Assembly (NCBI RefSeq): GCF_020283565.1
Contig: NC_060060.1
Coordinates: forward strand, 21,452,001-21,516,000
DNA: 64,000 bases
Direction of reading: 5' to 3'
Origin: Trifolium pratense
Lineage: Eukaryota; Streptophyta; Magnoliopsida; Fabales; Fabaceae
Positions 45,988 through 58,383 of the stretch are shown here, piece by piece. The notes under the pieces are model-generated. The model had not been told where the DNA came from and ran no database searches. It was given only the letters and a program-made list of their open reading frames with translations. The position numbers and the translations under genes were made by a program. Numbering within the stretch: the stretch's first letter is position 1; every line of letters starts with the position of its first letter.

Positions 45988-46553
45988 TGTTGGAATATTT
46001 TATAATATTCCAATAATATTATGTGGGCAAATATCTTTATATAATTATATTAGTTATTTATCAATTAGGAGCCTTAATTGATTAAGTGATCAAATAAAGT
46101 AAAAGGCTAATTAGATTTCTATTTAGAATTAATTGATTAATTAATTGGATATGGGCTCAATATGAGTGGATGTCAGGATGACCCATTTCGGAATAATGGG
46201 AACCCTAATTGGTCATCACACTATATATAGGCTATGGTCCCCAATATACCGGACACACTGCATATCGACTCTTCTCCCCATCTGAAAAGTCCTAAAGGCA
46301 TAAGGAGGAGTCCTGGTTGAGGAAGAACCACAAGCCAACGGGTGTTCGTCATCCGATTCTGTTTCAGGTCAGTTCATCAAGTGGATTCATCCATCCAGGT
46401 ATTCCTATAATCCCTGATAAATCAACATGTCGTAGATCCTATTTTATATACATGCTCATATGTTTATTTGGCTTCCGCACTAAAGTAAGATTATGGATTT
46501 AATCTTTATTGTTGAGCATGATTTATACGATTAATATTAAATTAATTCCAACA
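45988..46553 (+). repeat. 5' LTR of the decayed Copia element (566 bp)
   Basis: TGTTGGAATATT...ATTCCAACA, with a 9-base inverted match at its ends (TGTTGGAAT/ATTCCAACA). Confidence 0.94.
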
Positions 46554-49500
46554 AGTGGTATCAGAGCGGGTCTTCATGTTTGATTTATTGGGTTTATGTA
46601 TAATTTATACTTGCGGTAATTGTTTGGGATAGTTCTTGTATCTCCTCATGAACTTTGACTTTCGGGAATCAATATGGCTATTTTTCATCATGAATTGTCT
46701 TACCGATACGTGAGTGTATACACGTGCGTTCTTTCTGAATTCAGAGTTCATCGTTACGGTTTCAATACATGACATTGTTCATATGTGTTTTTGCTCTATC
46801 TGGATATTCAATAATTGGTGGTTTTGTGTTTTAATTTAAATTTACTTATTTTCATTTTGTTAAAGAAATAAGTATTGAGGCACTGTACATAATATAAAGG
46901 CAAACTGAATCATGGAAAATTTGGAGGTGACAAGAACGTTTTTTTTATATGAACCTGAGCAGTAGTCGTATGTGTTTGATGAGAATTAAGTTTTTTCTAT
47001 ATCAAGCATGAAATTTTGCTTAAATTTTGGAGTTTCATTTATTTGTAATCACAATTATTGATTTTCTTTTGTGATTACATCTTTCGGATTAATACATAAT
47101 TTCATATGTATATAGTCTTATATAAATCCTGTAAAATTTTGAGTGTAAAGATATATATAAGCATATTTGGATTTTGAGTTGCTTTTATAAAGCTATGGAA
47201 AATAAAATTCGGTTCATTTATTTTCTATTTCAGAGTTTACACATTTGTTTCTTTTGATCAGGTTTGGTTGTCATGATCATAATTTTGTGTAACTATAAGT
47301 AATAAGGATTTTGTTACAGAAGTCTCAAATTTTGGTTTTGGTTTATGCCATTTGGTCTTTGGCAATTTTTTGAGCAAACGTGAATCGGTGGCTTTATTTA
47401 GGTTCAAAATTTAAGGAATTGTAATTACTCGGTATTTATTATGATCCGATCAATTAAGTTTGAAAATAAGGTTTTGAATATGATTCGAAGTTTAATTTCC
47501 TATTTGACATATCTATTTATTCACATTAATTTTGTACTTAAAGTTTATTTTGAGAAATAAGGTATATCAAGATTTAGTAAATATATATAAATATTTGATT
47601 ATTATATATATTTTTGTACAAAATTAATTGCCGTTAAATAACAATTAATAAGGATTCTCAAAATATTTTGATCCAATTTTAGTATGCACATAAATTAAAG
47701 TTTTGATTCTTTAAAATTTTGGGAAAATACAGATTCTATAATAATTTGTTTAATTACAAATATATAAAGTTTTTTTTTTTTGGTTTCCTTCTATTTTGGA
47801 AAATACAGTTATAGAATTCTATTTAATTATTTAAAGAATCATTGAGTATATGTGAATAAATTGTGGCATGAATATTCTTTGTTATATATAAAGATTTAAT
47901 TTTTATTTAAAATTAAATATTTGGTTTATAGCATGATTATGATGTTTGAGTTTATTGTTATTATGTTACTACAATAATTTTCTTTTATCATGCTCTTTGG
48001 ACATATCTCATATCAATTTCAGTTTGCTTGTGAGTTTGTTCTCACATTAAGAGATGCCGAATAATCTTATGATTATCATGCGGTGTCATAAAGGAATACG
48101 GCCTACATTTTGTGGGTAGTGCCTTGTAAATTTAAGACTTTCCCATTTGATTTAATAAATTGTCAGGTGATTTTGAATGAGTTGGTTGAAACAACAAGTT
48201 GCAAAAGTAACCTCTGTTGCGTAGATTTGATTCAATTAGAATCACATAAGGATGTATAAAATTATTCATACAAACTATTTTGGTCTACCAAAAGGTAGAC
48301 ACAGTTCGGCCGAATAATTACATGCATATATATTCAATTTATTAAATTGTCTAATAATTTTGATTGAGTTTGTCGAAACAAAAAGTTGCATAAAGCAACC
48401 TCCGGTGCGTAGACTAGATTCAATTGAAATTATAAAGGGTGTAGTATGAGATTATTCATGCGAGCTGTTACTGTCGGCCAAAAGGAAGACGTGCAGTTTG
48501 GCCGAATAATATACATACATGTGATGGTAAATGTGTAGTAATTATTAAATTTATCCATGTGGATAATGGTTGGTGTCAAAGGCGCACATTATCTGACAGG
48601 ACTTATTACCAACATTTGATCATTACGTTGAGAGTACCGCTTGCAGTTAATTCTTACAATCAAAGATTGGGGATTGATGGTGCGTTTGGTATCTTGTTTG
48701 TCTTATAATTTACAAATAAAGTTGATGTCTCTATCATAATTTATTGATGTGCCTAATAAAGACATGTTAGTGTAGATCCATATAAGTATTTGGTGGATTA
48801 CATTCACACTTATAATGATAAACATGTGATGATTATAAGGATTTATTGTTTGTCAATATTGATTGTCAGTGTTTGATCATTGTCACAAAATACCACTAGC
48901 AATTGATGTGATTTTCTAAGAGTTTGACATCAATGGTGCACTAGGTATTTTTAATGACTAATTTTTTGTTCTCTATAAACTACTATAGTTTATGTATCTG
49001 CAAAATCATGTTAGAATTTTCTAACTCTTAAGAATAAAAGAAGAACATTATGTTCTTAGATAAAGATGGAGAAACTCGAGTTCTCTCAATATTTGGTAAT
49101 TGAAAGTGAGACTCCAGTATAAAAGGCGAGTATACTCCGAATCACGAAGGTCATGTGATTATAAAGTTTTGAATCCCAGAGACATTTGAGGTATTATTTA
49201 AGATGACACAATTTTTTGTCATGTTTTCTTTGCTTAAATTAAAGTGCTTCTAAAGCAATAAAGCGAAAAATAAGCTCTCGTCGGAGAGATAATATTTCAT
49301 TCGGATTATTAAGCAAAGAAAATCTCAAGAGCACATTAGGTAACTATTTAATCTTGATAAAGTGATATAATTTTGACAATCAAGTAACTTTGTCGTAAAT
49401 TTTAGCATTTAGTGTTCAATTTGCACAATTAGTCTTATAACTATTAAAGTTAGAGATGATTCTTTAATAGAATTATTTCATAAAGTGTGCAATAAAGAAA

Positions 49501-51759
49501 CAGTTGAAGCAAGAGAAAATAAAATAGTGCTCATTATGTAAATACCTCAAAGGATAAGGGCAAATGATGAATAATAAGAAAATATAATCTAAACTGACAA
49601 ATTTTCAATGATGTTGAAAGACACATCAATCTAGTGGGGAAATAAGTCGGTGAAGATTGGTGATTTTCAACTATTTGTTAGATTGTTGTTACTTTGTATT
49701 TAAAAGATAAATTGGTGAATCATCATGTGAATTAAGTTTTGTTTTAATGTTATAAATTCTTTATTATTATTTTAAATTAGAGATTCAATTTGTCTTTTAA
49801 ATAAAAATACTATTATAGTCAATTCAGTTATGACTTGTGACAATCTAGAATTGTTGAAAATTTTGAGAAATATAAACTTTTGGCCCCATGTTAATGAACA
49901 TTATGAGACGGAAATTGCAAAGTCTCTTGAAGATATTGAGTTTGGGGGAGAGATATGGTAAAAGAACAAAATTGAGTGGGGAAGAATTGGTTATAAATCA
50001 ATTCATATAGTTACTATTTATATAGTGAATATGGATCCTCATAAGGACATTAGTGTTCTTTCTCTCAATTAAGTTAAGAGATTAATTCATGAAGATCAAA
50101 CTCAATACCTTCAAGAATTAAAGTATGAAGTGTCATAAAGTATTGACTGAAAAGAGAATTCATGTTCGTTTTGTTTTGAAAACTCTATTAGGACAATCAC
50201 GACACTTGTTACTTATTATAGTTTTTGGAGCTAAATAAGATGGATATCAAGATAGTGTTCCTTGATGGCAACATAAAGAAACACAATAAAGTGCAATCAG
50301 ATGAAACTTTATGTCAATAGACACAAAGTAGATAATGTGCAAACAAAAGCAATCCATTTATTTGTTAAGAAAATTGTCTCATTATTGATACCACAAGAGT
50401 CTCATAAAGTTATTGTCTCATTTGGTTTTGAGATGTATATTTTGGAGAGATGTGGGTTATACAGGTTCAGTGGGAGCATGCTTATATTTCTTACAGTTTA
50501 ATGAATCGATTTTATTTTATTTAGTCAACAATGATATATGATTGTTGTGCAAAATCAAGAAATCACTAACAAAAGTTTAGTGACGAAAGATCTTGGGCAC
50601 ATCTCTTTAGTATTACGCATTTTAATATTTAGAGATTATTCTCAATGTATCATTTGGGTATAACAAAAGAGTCGTATCAATAAAGTTGAAAGTAAATTCG
50701 ACATGAAAGTCAATAAACTAAGGAATTGCCTTAATTATAAAGGGAGACTATCTAGTCTCAATCATTGTTCAAAAGAAAAATCTGGAAATTTGAAAAATAA
50801 AGTATTTTCCTATATGCTTTAACTTTGATAAACTTATGTATGGTCTTATTTATATGCATCCGGAAATAGCTTATATAATAAGATCATTTGGCAGATACTT
50901 GAGCAATTCATAATTTGAATTGTTGAAATGAGGCAACCATAAGGATTGTTATAGAGAACAATAATTTGTGCTTCGGAGATCTAACAATTTGGAGATCATC
51001 AGGATGTTTGACTCCGATCCTTTTTTGAATGTCTATATTTAATGGACATTCTAACTCAAGAAATAACTGTAAGTATTTATGTCACTTGGTTGCATAAAGC
51101 AAAAAGATTTTGAAAGACAACTCAAGTTATATTGTGACATAAGTCGGTCAGATAATGTTCCAACAACTATTATATAAAGTTTGTTAACTTATTAGTTGTT
51201 GTTGGATGATAGAACATATAGAGATAAAGTTTATGCTAGCTGACTCACTAATCAAAGACGTGACACCTAAGATCTTTCATATTATTTTTGTCACTAAGGA
51301 TGTCTTGGATTAGTGGGAGTCTCTAATTTGTTGTGTTCTAACTTTGGTTTTGATATTGATACAGATTTTGTTAAGGTTTTCTGCAGAAATAAAGTTTAAG
51401 GTTATTATTATTATAACCGGTTCTGTATCTTTTGTGCAAATATTGAATTTGCAAACTTCAGTTTGATCTCACTAAAGTTTTCAGTTGGACCAGTTGGAAA
51501 TAGGCATGATATAGAGATCACATTGCATGAAATTTCCATGCCACTCATCCATATCAGATCTATGTCGTCAAGTACATTGATGTGGTGGTCGTCGGGGTTC
51601 CGTCACGTTATACGTCAGTGACGACAGCCGCGGTGGTTCCATTATTGGTGTATGAGATGGACCAGATTGTAAGGTTGAAATCTAAAAATAAATAGCATTC
51701 GGATGCGCGCCTAAGGAATAATGATATAATTATTACGATATGTAGCCCAAGTGGGAGAT
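46554..51759 (+). pseudogene. Non-coding interior with Copia Pol fossils
   Basis: Multiple stops and frameshifts in all frames. Short phrases still match Copia Pol: reverse transcriptase near 50235-50270 and RNase H near 51210-51300. No Gag, protease or integrase could be placed. Related blocks near 48160-48330 and 48345-48520 share GTTGCA(T)AA-GCAACCTC and GGCCGAATAAT, showing internal duplication. Confidence 0.7.
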
Positions 51760-52322
51760 TGTTGGAATATTTTATAATATTCCAATAATATTATGTGGGC
51801 AAATATCTTTATATAATTATATTAGCTATTTATCAATTAGGAGCCTTAATTGATTAAGTGATCAAATAAAGTAAAAGGCTAATTAGATTTCTATTTAGAA
51901 TTAATTGATTAATTAATTGGATATGGGCTCAATATGAGTGGATGTCAGGATGACCCATTTCGGAATAATGGGAACCCTAATTGGTCATCACACTATATAT
52001 AGGCTATGATCCCCAATATACCGGACACACTGCATATCGACTCTTCTCCCCATCTGAAAAGTCCTAAAGGCATAAGGAGGAGTCCTGGTTGAGGAAGAAC
52101 CACAAGCCAACGGGTGTTCGTCATCCGATTCTGTTTCAGGTCAGTTCATCAAGTGGATTCATCCATCCAGGTATTCCTATAATCCTTGATAAATCAACAT
52201 GTCGTAGATCCTATTTTATATACATGCTCATATGTTTATTTGGCTTCCGCACTAAAGTAAGATTATGGATTTAATCTTTATTGTTGAGCATGATTTATAC
52301 GATTAATATTAAATTAATTCCA
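51760..52322 (+). repeat. 3' LTR of the decayed Copia element (563 bp, end clipped)
   Basis: Matches 45988-46550 with differences at TTAGTTATT/TTAGCTATT, CTATGGTCC/CTATGATCC and ATCCCTGAT/ATCCTTGAT. It ends ATTCCA where the 5' LTR has ATTCCAACA. Confidence 0.93.
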
Positions 52323-53458
52323 TTATGGAGCAATCCAACCTTACTATTCTCTACAGTACACACAAAAATAACATTTTGGAGCAATCCAACCTTACTATTC
52401 TTATGAAGAAGAATTACATTTATTATCTTATACATAGTAATATATATATAGCTCTCAAAACACAATCACACATAAACAAATCATCCTCTTGTTATCATAT
52501 AGAAAATACCAATCTAAACATAAACACAAATATATAATCAATCCATATAAATTCAAAGTTTGAAAAAAAAAACCAAAAAATAAAAAGAAATCCATTTATA
52601 TAGAGAGATCGTGCAACCATATAGTAAACTTGCTTGATCTAGCAAACAATCGGACCATAAAGCTTCAATTCCCCGAGAAGAGAAGAAAGTAGCATGATGA
52701 TGATGATGATAAGCATATGAATTGAATTAAGAAGAAGAAGATATATTATATATCACCCTTGGTAGCTAGGGTTTCTTCTTCTTGTTTGAAGCCATCTTCT
52801 TCATCTTCTAACTCTTATCTCTCTCTTTTTTCTTTCTTGTAATTGTTTTGGTGATGACCTTATTAGAATTTGATGATGGCTTTGGTGCGGTTGGTGGGAA
52901 GTAAAAGATGTGGTGGTGATGATGAAAGTGAGAGAATAATAATAATGAAGGAAGGAAGAGAGAAGAGGACATGATGATTACTGCGGGTTGTATGTGTGTT
53001 TATTTTTGCATTGAAGGAAGAGATAAATATATCACCAATTTATTTATTTTTTGTTGGGATTAATATAGCTAGACAAATTCTCATAGAGAAAGGGAGAAAT
53101 ATTTATATAAATTTTTGTAGGGTTAGTCTTAGATATCGTAAACTTTCGTAAGAATAGTAACTGCTGCATAACTAAGTCAGAGATCAAACTCATGACCTTA
53201 GTATCATTTCATTTAAATGCTCTTTAATTGTAGTGTTACTCTTAGATGATTCACAAAAAAAAGGATTTTAATAATTTAATTAGAAATTGGTTTGAGAGTA
53301 AATAAAGTCTGACTTAATAATTATTTTATTCAAGAGTGTGAACAATTTATCTTTTAAATGTTTGACGGAACTCATTAACTATTTGAAGTTAGGTTGATTT
53401 ATTTGCTAATCTAATATGGGGGTTTGAAAAATAGTCTAAAAATAGGCATTATCATTAA
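52323..53458. other. Intergenic; 51-bp tandem repeat and AT-rich sequence
   Basis: Begins with two further copies of the GGAGCAATCCAACCTTACTA repeat seen at the other flank. A small minus-strand frame (52811-52972) is reported separately. Nothing else is supported. Confidence 0.5.
52811..52972 (-). CDS. Possible small peptide ORF (53 aa)
   Basis: ATG at 52972 to TAG at 52811. The product has a hydrophobic N-terminus (SSSLFLPSLLLFSHF), four His, a Pro-rich middle (YFPPTAPKPSS) and a very basic C-terminus (TRKKKERDK). It resembles a secreted-peptide precursor in outline but matches no peptide family I know. Pyrimidine-rich context suggests it could equally be 5' leader sequence of an unlisted transcript. 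Low confidence. Confidence 0.2.
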
Positions 53459-53639
53459 CTAGACGATTACCCGTGTGATGCACGGGTCTTATGCGTTGTT
53501 TAATACTATAAGGTCAAAAAATTATTTGTATAGGTAGTAAATTGATTATTAGCAAAAACATTAATTATTTTGAACCAAAAATAATAAAATACACAAAATA
53601 ATAAAATGAAAAAAAAAATTAAAATGAATAGTAACTCAA

Positions 53640-53704
<65 letters not shown>

Positions 53705-53840
53705 TTAGTACCACTCATTAAATTAATTAATATAAGTGGGTGATGTGGCTAAATGAAAGGTTTTCATTGGTTTAAGTGAGTGATTTGGATTAGGGTTTAG
53801 ATAGTCAATTGGACAACTATCTAGGATTTATATATATAGA
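53459..53840 (-). mobile_element. Non-autonomous Helitron, minus strand (382 bp)
   Basis: Read on the minus strand it starts TCTATATATATAAATCC after an A and ends with the hairpin GACCCGTGCATCACACGGGT plus AATCGTCTAG, followed by T. Both termini fit Helitrons, inserted between A and T. It contains an (AAT)n array at 53640-53700 and no coding sequence. Confidence 0.85.
53640..53700. repeat. (AAT)n microsatellite in the Helitron
   Basis: About 20 perfect AAT triplets. Confidence 0.9.
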
Positions 53841-54196
53841 TCAGTAAAAATTAATTAATTTTACAATAAAACAAAATGGAGAATTGAGATAATATTTTAT
53901 AAAGTTTATCAAAATAAATAAGGACACTTTTGGACCAGTCTATATATAACCTTTGGACACCTTATGAAGCAACCATGTTAGTAATGTCTTTTTTCCCCTC
54001 CTAACATACCAAAGGAAATGCTATATAAGGCTCTAGACAACACTGTTTTATAAGGAGAAAAAGGAAACATTGTTTTATAAGGAATTATGTGGATGATGGT
54101 TTGACTTAAGGAAATAAAATGAAAAGGAGAGGATAATTTCCAGCTAGGAGGTAAGTGAGGTCAGCCATGTTACCTTTTGTCTATGAAAATTATTTC

Positions 54197-55260
54197 CACG
54201 GTACACGGGTCTGATTAGCTCTAAGATATATAATTATAAATTACGATATGATAATTGCAATAATATAAGGTATATGAATTTTTTTGAGTAATATTAAACG
54301 ATAATTCAATAATAATTTTGGATAAATATTCATACAAAGGAAGATATATTATGGCAGACTTCCTTATAGACCACATTCGAAGTCTTAGTCGTATCTTCGC
54401 CGCCATCGTCAATGATCAATATTTGTAATCCTTCTCTAGAAGTAACTCTTGAAATCGCAACATACAGCTGATCATGTGAAAACACTGGCGACAGAAGATA
54501 TATCCTAACATGCTTTAAAGATTGTCGCCAGTGTTTTCACATACTTTAAGAGACAATCTTTAAATTTCAACGGAGACAATTTCTTTTAATGATTTCTTTT
54601 GACTATACTCTTATTAATAGTCATCGCAAAAGAAATCATTAAAAAAAATTATCTTCATTGAAATTTAAAAGGAATTCTTACGTCAGATGGTGTCAGAGAA
54701 AATATAGGTATGAAAACCTGATCACCAATATCATGAAATAATTTTTTCTTCAAGAACACGTTTTCTCAATCTTGTAATAATAAGTCTTCTTCCATTACTT
54801 AATCCTAATTTTATATTCAAATTCCTTAATAGCATAACAAGAACTCCAACTCTAAGTCTCAACTTGTGATATGAGAGTCCCGGCATAGAAATCGTGTTAA
54901 AAAATTCGGGAGTATGAACATCATCCACTGTTTGACCATCTATATTCTGTGCGAGTGGAGTATCATAACTCAAATATGTCTTTTCTTCACCAGAAATTAA
55001 ATCCAACATATAATCATTTATTGTGTCAACTATTGAATTTTTAGGAGCTAATATAGATCTATTTTGGAAACACGTTATATCGTTCATGTTTTGTAAAAGT
55101 TGGGGACATGTGCTTTCAACTATAGAAGCAAGAGGATCACCTGAATTTGGAATTAATAAATCTGATGGAATGTCAAGTTCTAAATCATCGTCATTGTCAT
55201 CTTCAATTTCTCTATCGCCAACACTCAAAACCAATTCAGAAAACAATCTTCTTTGATCCG
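54197..55260 (-). pseudogene. Helitron helicase fragment, minus strand, with local inverted duplication
   Basis: The frame at 54731-55246 (minus) matches the decayed Helitron at about 59715-60220: [42 protein letters not shown]. Sequence to the left continues the match to the helicase tail (SHDQL-type region) and 3' untranslated part. It ends in a damaged terminal hairpin (minus-strand GACCCGTGTACCGTGG) at about 54197-54214 without the CTAG end. Between 54480 and 54640 an inverted copy of about 100 bp has been inserted into the helicase sequence. No Rep (HUH) domain is present. Confidence 0.75.
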
Positions 55261-56745
55261 GAAAGGTTAGGATACATTGTTAGCAAAAGAAACAAATGTG
55301 AGTCAGTGATTTTTTTCGTAATTAATAATATAATCATGTTGATATATACCTGGAGTCAACTACTATTTGCATAAATATCACCTTGATATATATTTGCAGT
55401 AATACGATCAACCATACTTCTCAATATGAATAAACTTTTAAGTTCAGAAAGACATAAAAAAAAAGTAACTTTTAAGTTCAATATATTTTTTCTTTCCATA
55501 AAAAAAAACACTAAGAAAATGATTAACATGTTTGGTTAATTAGTAAAAATTATTAAATTAGGATAAAAAAACAATTTTTTTTCTCGTTTTAGTCACTAAA
55601 ATACTTACAAAAAAATACATGCATATATATATATTGCATGCTTCTCAGCGAATTTTTCGTTTTTTCTTTGTGGAACTAACTTTTACTCTTCAAACACTAT
55701 AGCCTCCTTTCAAAAAAAAAATAAATTCAAAACTCTCATACGATCACTTTACTTTTCAAGAGTGTTTAAACATCAAGTTTTACTTTATAAGATGAGTAGT
55801 ATGTATGTAGTGTAAATGTTGTCAACAATTCTCCATATACTAAGATTAGTACTTTTTTTATTTAATGGCATACTAAGATTATTTAATGGCATCCTAAGAT
55901 TAGTATTAAGATATATACTCTTCGTCCTATTTTATAAGATCTATTTTGACTAAATGCAATATTTAATTTTTTTATTTTATTTTTTTACAATAACTAAATG
56001 CACTATTTATAAATTACATATCTTGTTTTGACTATATTTTTCTAAAAGTATATAAATGTAAATATTATCATATAAGATATTGTTTGATTTGTTTCGATAA
56101 ATATTTTCAAAATATTAAATTTTTATAATTTTAACTAATAAGCAATTAAAAATATCCGTAATCAAAATTATGTATTGACATACGTGCAATGATCAATAAG
56201 TTTTTATATTTTGACATGAATGAAGTATTGTTTACCGTGTTTCTCTAATCTCTTTACTAAAAATCTTATATTTCCACCAAAGAATTTGCGTGTATAAATT
56301 TTGAAATGCCGAGTTCAATTATTATTTTGTGAAAATCAAAGAAAAATATTTTATCATTTATTTTTGGGATTTTCCTAATTAAGTTTAATGGGTCGATCTA
56401 TACCAGTTTAAGGGGTCGATCTATACCAACAATCTAAAATGTTTTATACTATAATATCAATTTAAAATTTTACTATGCAAATTTTTACTGAAGTACTTTA
56501 TTAGAAATTAAATCCAATACGATACAATAATACAACAAAAATACTGCTGTAGTAAACTCTCTAACACATTTTTTAATACATTCTCGTTATTTTTTGTCAA
56601 TTAATTTATTGTTAAATTCACACACCTTACCTTAAATGTAGAGAAGTAGAGATTTCAAATTCAAACTTATATATTAACGTCTTTGAAGCTATTAGCTAAG
56701 GTTAAATTATAGTACTAATAGACTCATTTGTTTTGATGATAATTT

Positions 56746-56896
56746 TTTTTTTCACCACCAGTTTTAATTTGGTTCGGAGGTCACAATTCTGACATCAAGT
56801 GGTTCAAATCTCCTCCCGATCGCAATTGCAGGGACCGAACCGTGGTCCTCCCTACCAAGTTCAGCGTCAATCATCACTGAACCAACTAACAATTGG
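56746..56896 (-). mobile_element. SINE, full length, with 13-bp target duplication
   Basis: The target copies TTGATGATAATTT lie at 56733-56745 and 56897-56909. On the minus strand the head has TTAGTTGGTTCAGTGATG (A-box-like) and CGGTTCGGTCCCTG (B-box-like), and the element ends in an A-rich tail. Its core ACGCTGAACTTGGTAGGGAG is shared with the SINE at 58160-58300. Confidence 0.75.
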
Positions 56897-58159
56897 TTGA
56901 TGATAATTTATTTAAACCCCACTATATTTAAGTGAAAACCCACTTAATACTATTTTTTGTTTAAATTTGCCAGAAACTCGTTTCCTATTAATTTTGTTAG
57001 AGTTAGATACAAGAATAGGTCAAATTATTGGGCGACGTACGTAGATCTATATCACGTTCATATTAGACTTTATTTTAAGAACAAGCTATACTGCAAAGAA
57101 AAATGCAAGCTTTGCGAATTTTACAAATGACATGCTAGTGTGCATATACATTTTTTTTAAGAGACTTGCTATATATCGCGACAAACATTCTCGCAAAGTA
57201 CTCACGATTTCTATGAAACCAACTAAAATTTGTTTTGGCCAAAAAACATGCTTGGAAAGGTGCCACAAATTAGCTTCAATATTTTGCCATGTTCTTACTC
57301 AAGTCTTCGTGATGTCTTTGTGATCCCATTTCTCGCGACATATACCACTTTCCTTTTTTTAGTAAATGATCAAATAAAATTTAAGTGTTTGTTTGGTGAT
57401 TAACCTAGCTTTACCATTTTTTCATTTCCATTTAAGCACTCTCGTCCCAATCTCTATACATTTAGGTCATTTGGTATAAAATAGAGTATATATAACTTAC
57501 AATGAGGTTCAATAAAATTTTGTCTTATGACTTAGTTTTGAGGTTCAATAAAATTTTGCTGTTTTAAAAAAAAATAAAAATATAATGAACAACTTTTGAC
57601 CAAAAAAAAAATAAAAATTATAATGAACAATTTTTTTTATATGAAATTTTTATTTTCATTTTTATTCCTTAACCAGTACTCCCAACAACACCGATTAACA
57701 TGACACGGTAAGTTATTAGAAATTATTCCTTCTTTGTTTTCTTTAATTACAGTCTTTCTTTGTGCAAACTATAGAAATATATTCCAATCTATTCTCATAG
57801 TGACTTGTCAAGTGAAATTTGAACATTCAAGATTGTGCGTTCATACATTTAAAAATTGGTTTCTCACTAAGGTGGTTAATTAATTTCATGTAGATCTGTT
57901 GGGTTATTGACTTGTCAGGCGCATGACATGATGGCATTGGTCCCATGTAATACATGAGACTGACACATAGTGGAGGAATTTATGCAAGGAAAGAATGTAA
58001 ATGTAAAGCTGCAAAGTCAATGCTCTTTAGCTGACTTGTGCAACACATGCTTCCATATTTCTTTTTCAATATCAATTCCACAAGACAAAATAGCTTGTCA
58101 CACTGGTTATGCATGGCCCAACCCGAGAAGTGCTTCTGGAGAAAATTATCACTTCAATT

Positions 58160-58300
58160 ATTGATAGTTGATTTAGTAGTGATTAACGCTGAACTTGATA
58201 GGAAGGACCGCAGTTCGATCCCTCACAACTGTGATTGAGAGGAAACTGAAACAATCAACCCCAAATCAGATTTAACTGGTAATGAAAGCCAAAAATTATA
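58160..58300 (+). mobile_element. SINE, related copy, plus strand
   Basis: GTTGATTTAGTAGTGATTAA, ACGCTGAACTTGATAGGAAG and GCAGTTCGATCCCTC parallel the head of the SINE at 56746-56896. The ends are less clear and I do not see a clean target duplication. Confidence 0.6.
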
Positions 58301-58383
58301 TTTAGAATATTTTTTTGATATTTATTGAGAGAATATTTTAATTGAGAATGATAAATAAATGTCAATTATTGATGTATACTTAA

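Larger units (their letters stand above)
45988..52322 (+). mobile_element. LTR retroelement with decayed Copia interior, plus strand (6.3 kb)
   Basis: LTRs 45988-46553 (566 bp) and 51760-52322 (563 bp) differ at about three sites. Primer site TGGTATCAGAGCGGG from 46556; polypurine-like GTGGGAGAT before the 3' LTR. The 5.2-kb interior has no open frame over about 70 codons. Pol fossils are readable: MDIK-VFLDGN near 50240, and an RNase H tail (HIEIKFMLADSL) near 51210-51255. About 48160-48520 and 48560-48950 hold internally duplicated blocks. No clean 5-bp target duplication is seen, and the last three bases of the 3' LTR (ACA) are missing. Confidence 0.9.
55261..58383. other. Intergenic with two SINEs; no gene seen
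   Basis: AT-rich. A degraded Stowaway-like repeat (CTCTTCGTCCTATTTTATAAGATCT...TTTGACATGAATGAAG) spans about 55917-56230. SINEs lie at 56746-56896 and about 58160-58300. Short frames elsewhere overlap on both strands and are not supported. Confidence 0.5.
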
